Part shown: piece after piece, positions 23,080 to 32,553 of the stretch | Numbering within the stretch: the stretch's first letter is position 1 | Layout: each line of letters opens with the position of its first letter | Assembly (NCBI GenBank): GCA_026122225.1 | Contig: JANEZZ010001855.1 | Span: 248,001 to 312,000 of the forward strand | Direction of reading: 5' to 3' | DNA from: Heloderma charlesbogerti | Lineage: Eukaryota; Chordata; Lepidosauria; Squamata; Helodermatidae | Length of the DNA stretch: 64,000 nucleotides | The notes under the pieces: generated by a model | What the model saw: only the letters and a program-made list of their open reading frames with translations | Told to the model about the DNA's origin: nothing | Database searches by the model: none | Position numbers and translations under genes: made by a program

Positions 23080-23297
23080 ATATTCACCTCAAGAAGTTCC
23101 TGAGAGGGATATTTATTAAAGACTATTGGATTGGAAAGCCTGTGTACTTGCGAAAGAATGCCAGCAATGCTGAGGTCTCCAGACTGATAATACTTGTAAA
23201 GAATAGGAAGAGGATCTCGGATATTACATTTAACTATAGGGACCTTGCACACAACCTGAGATGGTAACACTAATAACGGTGCCATGAATACCACCAT
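23080..23297 (-). pseudogene. V2R exon 1, unit A (open, belongs to pseudogene A)
   Basis: Nearly identical to 4607-4824: ATG at 23297, leader MVVFMAPLLVLPSQVVCK, then DPLPILYKYYQSGDL. It ends at donor AT|GTAAGTCC (intron from 23079). The split codon AT+G joins exon 2 at 19849 in frame (Met before the FQTHNYQH segment). The exon has no lesion; it is listed as pseudogene because exons 3-6 of the same unit are damaged or missing. The annotator cannot exclude that exons 1-2 are still transcribed. Confidence 0.85.
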
Positions 23298-24339
23298 CTT
23301 CCATGAAAGTCTTCTTTCTGTATACCAGCTGATGTATTTCCACATTGTCGTTTCAGTATTCTTCAATAGTTTAGCATGACATGACTCATTCAGGTGCTTT
23401 GCAACCAGGATTTTAAAGTGTAACAACATACAAGTGATCGAACAGACAAAATCTTCTCTGTCTTTAGTCTGGCTTTGAATCATGCAGGTGTTGTTAATAA
23501 CATCCTTCATGTCTTGGTTCATAATTTTGTCTGTACTTTTGTCTGTAACTTGTTGATTCCCCAAGGATTTGGGGGGCGGGGAAAGGTATGGGTAATCATG
23601 TTTAAGTGTATAATTATAGGGACTATAATAACATATTCAGAGTTTTTTAGTATTTTTTCAGAAGAAAACGTCTGATCCACCACAGTCATATAGGAATGGT
23701 TGACCCACAACAAGTTGATGTGTCCAGAACCAAAAAAGAAGCAATATTTAAAAACACATGCACACAAAGAATGAGTTTGCCAAGTATGCATTTGTTGAGT
23801 TGGCACAAAAGTTTGCACAAGAGTAAAAATTAAAACATTTTAAAAACCAATGGAGGACCCCATTTGCCACTGAGAAACTCATTTAATAATTTACATTTTT
23901 TTTCTTTCGGCAATATTTGTTGCTAATTTCAAAACAAGTGGCCTCGTAAGTAATCCTTCCAGACTGATAGCTAAGTATATTGCTCCCAGAAAAGGAAACC
24001 TCAAAAACATAGAAAAAAATATTTTAAAGTCCTCAGACAAAAATGCTATTCATGTCACAGATAACACAGTGTCATTTTGGGCGTAAAGATATGTCACAGA
24101 AAGTCTAAAATGTGATACAGTAAAGGGTGGTCCAGAGGACTTATGAACGTGGTCCACTCTGTATAATCCCCCAGATCATGTCCAAGTACTGGTTTTCTGC
24201 AAAACAATATAGACCATCCCTGGACCCACCACAAAGAATTCCCATCCCATGGATGTCATGAAGCAAGTTTCATGAAGTCCAAGTGGTATCTTTAGTTCAA
24301 CCTCTGCCGTGGAATGTAATGGATTATACCCTGTCTTTC
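23298..24339. other. Upstream region of unit A exon 1
   Basis: 5' flank of the receptor, conserved with 4825-5650 and 6150-6198/7148-7440. It preserves the empty sites of two hAT-like insertions found in the left copy (near 24030 and 24090). Confidence 0.55.
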
Positions 24340-24664
24340 CATAAGGCTCTATTCTATCCCACATGCAGTTCAACATCTACATGAAACTGATGGGGCAGGT
24401 TCTCCAGAGGTCTGGGCTGAGGTGTCATCAATATGCAGATGATACTGAGCTTTATCTCTCCTTTTCTTCTAATCCAGGTGAGGCCATGGCTGTTCTGAAA
24501 CAGTGCCTGGGCCCAGTAATGGACTGGATGAGGGCCAATAAACAAAGAATCAGTTCGGATAAGACTGAGATATTCTTCTTGGGTGGAATCAGTGCACCTT
24601 TTACCGTTGTAATCTCATCTGATATACTAACTACAGCCTTATTTGGACAGAGATAGCCTAGTTA
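24340..24664 (+). mobile_element. Old L2-type LINE fragment, 5' part (right copy)
   Basis: Encodes MQFNIYMKLMGQVLQRSG, then CHQYADDTELYLSFSSNPGE (YADD catalytic motif of the reverse transcriptase) and the downstream KTEIFFLGG block, all L2-like. It is cut by the young minus-strand L2 and resumes at 27416. Confidence 0.8.
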
Positions 24665-27415
24665 CACTTATTTATTTATTTATTTATTTATTTATTAAAT
24701 TTATTAATCGCCCATCTGGCTGGTCACCCAGCCACCCTGGGCGATGCACAACACACCACAAAACAATTTAAAACAATAAAATTCTACCATAATTTTTTTT
24801 TTAAAATACCCTAACCTACCCCAAATGCCTGCCTGAACAACCACGTTTTTAATGCACGACGGAAGCTCATTAAAGAGGGGACATGACGGAGTTCCCTAGG
24901 GAAGGAGTTCCACAGAGTGGGGGCCACCACAGAAAAGGCCCTCTCCCTCATCCCCACCAGTCTAGCTGTCCTGGCTGATGGGAAAGAGAGAAGGCCATCC
25001 GAGGCTGATCTTGTTAAGCGGCCTGTCTGGTGTTGCTGGAGGCGCTCCTTAAGATAGGCTGGGCCAGAACCATATAGGGTTTTAAAGGTCAAAACCAACA
25101 CCTTGAATTTGGCCCGGAAAACAACTGGTAACAGTGCAACTCCTTCAGCACTGGAGTGATGTGATCTCGCCGGCGGCTGCCTTTAATCAGGCGAGCCGCC
25201 ACGTTCTGTACCAGCTGCAGCTTCCGAACCATCTTCAAGGGTAACCCCACGTAGAGCGCATTATAGTAGTCTAAACGAGAGGAGACCAGGGCATGTACTA
25301 CTGATGGGAGGAGATCGTCGGGAAGGAAGGGGCGCAGCCGCCGTATCAGATGGAGTTGATACAGCGCTGTCCGGCTCACAGCTGACACCTGAGCCTCCAT
25401 GGACAGCTGGGAGTCCAAAATGACCCCCAGGCTGCGGACCTGGTCTTTCAAGGGTAGCCGTACCCCATTCAACACCAGGTCAACATCCCCCAGCCTCCTC
25501 TTGTCTCCCACCAAAAGTACCTCGGTCTTGTCAGGGTTCAGCTTCAGCTTATTCCTCCCCATCCAGCCTCTCACCGTCTCCAGACATTTGGACAGGGATT
25601 CTACGGCCAACCTTGGTGAAGATTTGAATGAGAGGTAGAGCTGCGTGTCATCCGCATACTGATGACACTGCACCCCAAACCTCCTGATGATAGCCCCCAG
25701 CGGCTTCACATAGATGTTAAATAGCATCGGGGAGAGGATGGAACCCTGTGTCACCCCACAAGTAAGTGGCCATGGGTCCGAAACCTCCTCTCCCAATGCT
25801 ACCCTCTGGTACCTGCCGGAGAGGAAGGACCAGAACCACCGCAATACAGTGTCTCCAATGCCCAACCCCTCCAGGCGGTACAGGAGGATACCGTGGTCAA
25901 CGGTATCAAAAGCCGCTGAGAGGTCGAGGAGAACAAGGAAGGAGCATTCACCCCTATCCAGAGCCGTCCTCATATCATCCACCAAGGCGACCAAGGCCGT
26001 TTCTGTCCCATGCCCAGGCCTGAAGCCCGACTGAAATGGGACTAGATAATCAGTTTCTTCCAAGTGTGCCTTCAACTGCACCGCCACCACCCGCTCAATC
26101 ACCTTGCCCCAAAATGGCAGATTTGAGACTGGGCGAAAGTTGTTCAGAACTTGAGGATCCAAGGAGGGCTTCTTTAAGAGCAGTCTTATCACTGCCTCCT
26201 TGAGGGCTGATGGCATCACTCCCTCCTCAAGGGAGGCATTCACCACCGCCTTGATCCCCTCACCCAGTCTCTCTCTGCAGCTCATAATGAGCCAAGATGG
26301 GCAAGGATCAAGTAAGCAGGTGGTCGGCCTTACAGATGAAAGCACCTTGTCCACTTCATCAGGAGGAAGAAGCTGGAACCGATCCCACAAAACCAGTTTG
26401 CCACAGGCCGCCTCTTGCTCACTAACTGTATCCACAGTGTGCAGAGTAACACACCTAATCTGATCAATTTTATCTGCAAAGTGCCTTGCCAAAGCCTCAC
26501 AGGAGGCCTTAAAATGCTCCAGTGGTTCCGGAGCCACAGGACCGACCAGGCTCCGGACCACTTGGAACAGCCTCCTGGGACAGCACTCTGCAGACGCGAT
26601 GGAGGTAGCATAATATTCCTTTTTTGCTGCCTTCACCACCACGTGATAGGCTGAAGATACAGCTCTAGCCCATGTCTGATCGTCTTTGGAGCGAGACTTC
26701 CGCCACCGGCGCTCTAGCCGTCTCACCTCCTGTTTCAGAGCTCGTAACCGCGGATTGAACCATGGTGCAGTCCAAGCCCTGTTCAGGGGGAGAGGGCGTT
26801 TTGGAGCCACCCGATCTAATGCCCCAGTGATTGCGGCATTCCAGCCACCCACCAGGGTCTCGACCGAGTGGCCGTTGGCATGCCCCAGAGAATCCCCAAG
26901 CGCATTCAGGAATCCATTTGGATCCATAAGACGCCTGGGGCGGACCATTTTAATGGGTCCTCCACCCCTGCGGAGGGGCTGTGGAACCGAGAAGTCCAAC
27001 ATCACCAGATAGTGATCTGACCATGACAAGGGGGTGGTGGATATACCCCCGACTTCCAGATCACTCCCCGCTTCTCCAGAAACAAACACAAGGTCTAGTG
27101 CATGACAGGCTACATGGGTGGGCCCAGTTAGAATATGGTGCAGCTCCCAGGAGGCCATGGTCTCCATGAAGTCCCGAGGTGCTCCTGTGAGGATGGCCTC
27201 CGAATGTACGTTGAAGTCCCCCAACACCAGTAAGTTAGGGGACTGTACACGCACATTAGAGACCACCTCAAGCACCTTGGCCAGGGAGTCAGTCGTCTGA
27301 CTGGGTGGACGGTACACGGGGTGGACGGTACACGAGCAGAATCCCCAGACTGCCCTTCAGGCCCAACCTCCAGTACATGCACTCAGCAACCTTGGTCTCC
27401 CGGAGAGGGGGTCTG
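24665..27415 (-). mobile_element. Young L2-type LINE with long ORF2 (5'-truncated)
   Basis: The minus strand carries a 742-codon open frame (27317-25089) encoding the end of the endonuclease (LLVLGDFNVHSEA, LDLVFV, SDHYLV) and a complete reverse transcriptase. Key blocks are NFRPVSNLPFWGKVIERV, FQSGFRPGHGTETAL, LLDLSAAFDTVDHGIL, GVTQGSILSPMLFNIYVKP, and CHQYADDTQLYLS with the YADD catalytic pair. The C-terminal block LSRLDYYNAL is followed by a frame change into 25101-24811 (TLWNSFPRELR). The 3' end is the L2-like tail ending in (TAAA)n, read here as TTTA repeats at 24669-24703. A tandem duplication of about 16 bp at 27303-27335 (two copies of GTGGACGGTACACG) shifts the frame in the endonuclease. 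The element is 5'-truncated, so it is probably not autonomous. The left duplication copy is empty at this point. Confidence 0.92.
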
Positions 27416-27745
27416 GTGTACATGAGTGGTTACCAGAGTGGCTCTGATAACCATTCCTCTGGATTACTACAATGCATTAAATGTACGGCCACCTTTGAAA
27501 ATGGTCCAGAAACTTCAGCTGGTCCAAAACAGAGCAGCAAGATTGCTAATGGGGACTGGCCAATGTGACTGTATTATCCCAGTACTTTTCCATCTGCATT
27601 GGCTGCCAGTTCATTTCCAGGCCTGACACAAACTGCTGTTATATAAGATTCAAATTCCTAAACAGCTGGGGGCCCAGTTACCTGAAGTATAATTTCCTCT
27701 CATATACACCAGCCTAAACCCTATGGACAGTCTTCAATGGTCCTT
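27416..27745 (+). mobile_element. Old L2-type LINE fragment, 3' part (right copy)
   Basis: Continues 24340-24664 after the young L2: GTGTACATGAGTGG is uninterrupted in the left copy at 9970. Encodes LDYYNALNVRPPLKMVQKLQ and NRAARLLMG, then WLPVHFQA. Near 27745 it passes abruptly into receptor exon 6, marking a deletion of the exon's 3' end. Confidence 0.8.
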
Positions 27746-27757
27746 CTCCAGTAGCCT

Positions 27758-27927
27758 GGGTAATGTCCTGGCTAGGAAAGCCACAGAGAAGCTGACAAAG
27801 GCCAGGAAACCCATGAAGCCCAGGACACAGTAGAACATGGTGACTGACCATTCATTACATTCGAGTATAATTTTGTCAGTCATGGAGTGCATGTCAAGAT
27901 CTGGGAATGGGCAAGGTTGCCAGCCAC
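27758..27927 (-). pseudogene. V2R exon 6 middle fragment, unit C
   Basis: Matches 35475-35640 of gene B (the segment around [20 protein letters not shown]), with the region encoding the last transmembrane helices and C-terminus (about 280 nt) replaced by L2-derived sequence at 27745. The fragment is interrupted at 27927 by a nested hAT-like insertion and resumes at 29805 after the 8-bp duplication CCAGCCAC. Confidence 0.9.
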
Positions 27928-29796
27928 TAGGGATGTAGGAAAGTGACTATCCTGTTCATGGATTATGTTGATGGGGGGGGCATTCCGTTTCTCCCTCCAG
28001 AATCCTTGAAGGGGGGGGAGGTGATCCGTTCTTCCCCCCCAGAATCCTCTGCGGCCGGCTGTGCTCCACGGCAGCTCTGCGGAGCAGCCGGCCAGGCCCA
28101 GCCAGTCCAGAGCTGTCTGCAGCTGGATTTCCGGCCACGGAGGGCTCTGGGGGAAAAAAACAAAACAAAACACCACGTACGCAAATGGCGGCGGCTATGG
28201 CCGCTGCCATTTGCGTTCCTTATTTCTGCTAGGGATGCACGAAAGTCACTTACCTGGTCTCGCAGTTTGCTTCGCGGTGGGGGGGAGGCGCTTCGCTGCT
28301 CCCCCCGAAGTTCAGGCCGGGAGGGGAGGCTTCCCTCCTCGCCCGGCCGAAATTCAGGCCGGGGAGAAGCGCCCCGTCTCCCCGGCCGCGAACTTCAAAA
28401 GAAAAAAAAATGCCCCTGTGATAGGCTACGTAACGATTAACGTAGCCTATCACGGCTAGATCTGCAAAGTCAGCCGTGATAGGCTACGTTAATTGTCACG
28501 TAGCCTATCATGGGTGACTTTGGAAAAAAAAAGCGTGTACGCAAATGGCGGCCCCCATAGGGAGCCGCCATTTGCGTTCCTTATTTGGTCCCTGTAGTCT
28601 ACGTAAAGATTTACGTGGACTACAGCGAAAATAAGGGCAATGCTATTTGCGTTATCCTTATTTTCGCCGTAGTATACGTAAATCTTTACGTAGACTACAG
28701 GGACCAAATAAGGAACGTGAATGGCGGCTCCCTATGGGGGCCACCATTAGCCGTACGCGCTTTTTTTTTTTTTTAAAGTCACCCGCGATAGGCTACGTGA
28801 CGATTAACGTAGCCTATCACGGCTGAATTTGCAAATCTAGCCGTGATAGGCTACGTTAATCGTTACGTAGCCTATCACAGGGGCGTGGTTTTTTAAAAAA
28901 CTTTTCTTGTAATGGTGGCGGCGGCAGCCGGTCAAAAGACCGGCTGCCGCCCCCGACCCTAAAGAAGACCTGCCAAACCGCCGCCGGGACCCGCCGCTGA
29001 GAAGGACATTCGTAAAAGGTAAGTCCCATCCCGGGGGGGGGTGGGGGGGAGAATTTCTCCCTGAACAACCTTAGGAGGACCGAATGCATTGGCACTCGGC
29101 CCCCCGAAGTTTCGGGGAGAAATTCTCCCCCATCCCTAATTTCTGCTGTCTTAATCTATGTAAATATTTATATAGACTGTGATGGTGAAAATAAAGGGGA
29201 ATGCAAATAGCGTAGCGGGCGCTATTTGCGTCCCTTTTTGATTTGACGTTTTAGCCGATTTACGTAGGCTAAAACGGTGAATCAAAAAGGGACACAAATA
29301 GCGCCCGCTACGCTATTTGCGTTCCCCTTTATTTTCGCCATCATAGTCTACGTAAATATTTATGTAGATTAAGACACCAAAATTAGGAACGCAAATGGCG
29401 GCGGCCATAGCCGCTGCCATTTGCGTACGCGGTGTTTTGTTTTTTAACCCAGCCATGATAGGCTACGTAAATCTTTACATAGCCTATCACGTCATTTTTT
29501 GTGTGTGTTTTTTAACCCAGCCATGATAGGCTACGGAAATCTTTACGTAGCCTATCACGTCATTTTTTGTTGTTGGTTTTTTACAAGACAAATTTTTTAC
29601 AAGACCAGCCGCCGCCACCGGAGCCACCGCTGGAACCGCCGCCGCCCCCCGGAAGATCCGCCCCAGGTAAGTCTCGTCCCAGGGGGGATCCGCAGGGGGG
29701 CAGGGGGGGCAGGCCATTCCGCCGCAGATTTCGGGGGCTGAATGCACTGGCATTCGGCCTCACCGAGATCCATGGCGGAATTCTCTGCCATTCCTA
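27928..29796. mobile_element. Palindrome-rich hAT-like element inserted in V2R exon 6 (outer element of a nest)
   Basis: TAGGGATG (27928) to CATTCCTA (29796), flanked by perfect 8-bp duplications CCAGCCAC (27920-27927 and 29797-29804). The paralogous exon at 11020-11055 and the intact exon of gene B are uninterrupted there. Without the inner element (28230-29138 plus its duplicated octamer) it is about 950 bp. The outer body contains palindromes near 28195, 29165, 29258, 29353, 29472 and 29540, a GCAAATAGCG-type centre near 29215-29330, and an outward-facing AGGTAAGT at 29665-29672. Confidence 0.92.
28230..29138. mobile_element. Inner palindrome-rich hAT-like MITE (909 bp) nested in another
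   Basis: TAGGGATG...CATCCCTA flanked by perfect duplications ATTTCTGC (28222-28229 and 29139-29146), inside the element 27928-29796. It is nearly mirror-symmetric about 28650. Each arm holds two TGATAGGCTACGT palindromes (28437 and 28492; 28806 and 28859), one ATGGCGGC...GCCGCCAT palindrome (28558; 28735) and one GTAGTCTACGTAAA palindrome (28611; 28686). Outward-facing AGGTAAGT-type sites lie at both ends (28248-28255 minus; 29017-29024 plus). Confidence 0.93.
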
Positions 29797-29804
29797 CCAG
29801 CCAC

Positions 29805-30293
29805 ACAGTACAAATAGTGGATAGAATAAGAGATCAGGAAAGAACAATGGAGCTCTCCATTCTTTTCCCCACCCATTTCCTCATTCTGGACCCCGGCTTG
29901 GTGGCCATGAAAGTTAGAACTACTATGATGGTTTTAGCCAACACACAGGAAACTGCCACTGAGAAGATGATGCCAAAAGCAGTTTGTTGAAGAAGACACA
30001 TCAACGTATCTGGTCACCCAATAAATAGTAAAACAGAAAGGAAGGATAGCAGTAGGGAGACAAGGAGAAAGTATGTGATGTTCCAGTAGTTGGCTTTGAC
30101 TTTGGTAGTCTCCAGATGCTTAATGAAGATTGCAACCCCTAAAGCTGTGATAGAAGAAAAAGAAAGAGCAAAACATGCCAAAATGTTCCCCTAGGTTCTT
30201 CATAGGGCAAGAAAGTTACATCCCTTGGAATGCATAAATCCCGATTGCGGTTTGCATAATGATCTTCTGAACATTACGAACAGTCATCCATGT
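29805..30293 (-). pseudogene. V2R exon 6 first half, unit C, with nonsense codons
   Basis: Matches the 5' half of gene B exon 6 (35645-36132): linker MDDCS, CIPRDVTFLPYEEP, helices I-III ending [13 protein letters not shown], and [22 protein letters not shown] sequence. The acceptor lies above 30293. In-frame stops are visible: the codon after MDDCS is TAA where gene B has CAA (Gln), and a second stop replaces the Arg of the FIGRPEK segment (TGA). With the insertion at 27928-29796 and the missing 3' end, unit C cannot encode a receptor. Confidence 0.9.
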
Positions 30294-30374
30294 CTGAAAA
30301 AGAAAAAAATGGCAGCCCAGTGTATACCGCATTACATTAATCAAACCTCAGTGTCACATAGCTCTGAAGGACCG

Positions 30375-31348
30375 TAGGGGTGGACGAAAGTCGCTTACCT
30401 GTCATCGAAGGCCGTTCGCGGTGGGGGGGAGCGCTTCGCTGGTCCCCCCGCGAAGTTCAGGCCGGGGGGGGAGGCTTCCCGCCTCGCCCGGCCGAAATTC
30501 AGGCCGGGGGAGAGGCTTCCCGCCTCGCCCGGCCGAAATTCAGGCCGGGGAGGAGGCTTCCCGCCTCGCCCGGCCGCGAACGCGGAAGTAAAAAAAAAAA
30601 AAGCCCCCTGATAGGCTACGTGACGATTCACGTAGCCTATCACGGCTAGATCTGCAAAGTCAGCCGTGATAGGCTACATGAATCATCACGTAGCCTATCA
30701 CGGGTGACTTTAAAAAAAAAAAAAAAAGCGCGTACGCGAATGGCGGCCCCCATAGGGAGCCGCCATTCGCGTTCCTTATTTAGTGGCTGTCGTCTACGTA
30801 AATGTTTACGTAGACTACGGCGAAAATAAGGGCAACGCAAATAGCGTTGCCCTTATTTTCGCCGTAGTCTACGTAAACATTTACGTAGACTACAGCCACC
30901 AAATAAGGAACAGGAATGGCGGCTCCCTATGGGGGCCGCCATTATCCGTACACACTTTTTTTTTTTTTTTTTAAGTCACCCGGGATAGGCTACGTGACGA
31001 TTCACGTAGCCTATCACAGCTGACTTGGCAAATCTAGCCGTGATAGGCTACGTGAATCGTCACGTAGCCTATCAGGGGACGTGTTTGTTTTTTTTTCTTT
31101 GATTGCAATGGCGGGGGCGGCAGCTGGTCGAAAGACCGGCTGCCGCTCCTGCCCCGCTCGAACACCGGACGAACCGCCAGCCGGTCCCGCCGCCGGGAGG
31201 GACATTCAGGGAAGGTAAGTCCCGTCCCGGGGGGGGTGCGGGGGGCGGGGGGGGTGCGGAGGATTTCTCACCGAAACTTGTTCGGGGGGCCGAACGCGTT
31301 GGCGCTCGGCCCTCCGAAGTTTCGGGGAGAAATTCTCCGCCATCCCTA
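30375..31348. mobile_element. Complete palindrome-rich hAT-like MITE with fold-back architecture
   Basis: TAGGGGTG (30375) to CATCCCTA (31348). Flanking octamers are TGAAGGAC (30365-30372, followed by two extra bases) and TGAAGGAG (31349-31356), one mismatch. This is the clearest architecture of the family. The sequence from about 30600 to 31085 is a large inverted repeat centred near 30842 (AACGCAAATAGCGTT). Each arm contains, in mirrored order, an (A)n/(T)n run, two TGATAGGCTACGTGA palindromes, one GGCGGCCCCC/GGGAGCCGCC palindrome and one GTAGTCTACGTAAA palindrome. The left end has three tandem copies of a GAAATTCAGGCCGG unit. An outward-facing AGGTAAGT lies at 31213-31220. Confidence 0.9.
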
Positions 31349-31356
31349 TGAAGGAG

Positions 31357-32116
31357 GGAGCTGAAAACTGAAGTATAAGCTTACATCCATTTGCATGGGG
31401 GGGGTGAAATCTTTACAATGACATGGAACCATCTAGAAACACCTAATGGAGTGCTCAATCCTACTGGGAGAGATGGCTGCCTCCGAACTTGGAGGCGGCT
31501 GACTACCCAATGCAGGGCAGATGAACCGTGGAGGGGATCTACTCCTCTGCACTCTGGCCACCCTGCATTTGTCACTCGACAGTCGATTTTGGCTGTGTAG
31601 TTGTGGCATCTTGAGTGGGGGGGACTGGATGTATATATCTGTATCACTATGTGCAGGCCATTGCCATTAGGTTGTTTCATGTTTGGTGTCAGTTTTGTTT
31701 TCATGCTTTCTTGTTGGTTGATGAAATTAACAACAACAACAACAGCTGCAGCAGCAATAATAGTAGTTGGAGAGAAACCCAGGTCTTAAGGAGTCAGTGA
31801 TCAAATTACCCTTGTAATTTCCATTCTTTGAGATTACAAAGTATGAGCTATCCATATTGCCTGGATATGTTGCAATAATTTTTGTTGCTGTTGGTGTAGT
31901 CAAAGGAGGGGCTTTACATAATGATGTGAACATTTCATGGTTTATATAAACTTATAATGTATCATAAGCAATCACAACTTTGTCTGTATCATGAACCATG
32001 TTTTAAATATGAGGGATGTGAATGTCTATCCATCTTGAAATGCACCTGCTTGATCACAGAAAATATATATTTAAAAAACAAAACAACAATAACCTTCCGT
32101 CCATGATATCTCTTAC
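31357..32116. other. V2R intron 5 (unit C)
   Basis: Noncoding. The block 31455-31570 resembles the dispersed repeat at 1670-1770. A CAA/CAG trinucleotide stretch lies at 31727-31755. Confidence 0.5.
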
Positions 32117-32243
32117 CCTTTTGATTAGAAATCTTCCCTTCTGGACATCCAATGCAATCATAGCAGCAAAATGGCTTCCCTTCCTTCTTTTTCTTGCTAA
32201 AACCTTCATAGCATTTGTCATTACACAGAGAAAGAGGTTATGC
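32117..32243 (-). pseudogene. V2R exon 5 (cysteine-rich linker), unit C, with nonsense codon
   Basis: 127 nt, the same length and splice phases as gene B exon 5. Minus-strand translation gives [20 protein letters not shown], then [16 protein letters not shown], the cysteine-rich NCD3G-type linker between the ligand domain and the helices. The second codon is TAA where gene B has CAA (Gln). The donor (GG|GTAAGA) and acceptor (TCTAG) remain. Confidence 0.9.
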
Positions 32244-32553
32244 CTAGACATAAATAAACAAGGAGAATATTTTTAACATTTTAATACATCACCTTTGGGG
32301 AGTTAGCATTTTGATGAAGCATCTACATTTTTAAAATCTGTTGATAGCTGAATCTCATAAGATAACAGCATCATTTCCAAAGAGGACTTGGTAAGGGTTG
32401 TTGGAACCTGCACCATTGCTGGAGTCCTTTGCCCTTACAATAAAAATGTGTGTATTTCCAATATCTGTACTCTGCCTTTCGATAAAATGATCTCCAACCC
32501 AGTTTGTGATGGATTAAAAGTACAAGAAAAGATACTTGGAGAGCAATCCTATG
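32244..32553. other. Sequence upstream of unit C exon 5
   Basis: Noncoding. It parallels 36743-37050 in intron 4 of gene B (shared TTTCCAAAGAGGA, CACCATTGCTGGAG-like and GCAATCCTATG), ending at the site where the hAT complex inserted. No exon 4 of unit C was found to the right before gene B begins. Confidence 0.6.

Larger units (their letters stand above)
20414..30293. repeat. Right copy of the tandem segmental duplication
   Basis: Starting at CCCCCTGTTTTAAGTGAGTA this stretch repeats the left end of the window. It lacks the two hAT-like elements and the BovB of the left copy, but carries a young L2 (about 24665-27415) and a nested hAT pair (27928-29796). It therefore preserves empty sites for the left copy's insertions, and the left copy does the same for its own. 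A GATA microsatellite at 21735-21795 is present only here. Confidence 0.85.

Noticed and set aside
28419..28880. Regularly repeated palindromes resembling a CRISPR array
   Set aside because: Eukaryotic context, irregular spacing, no unique spacers, and the repeats lie within transposons with target duplications.
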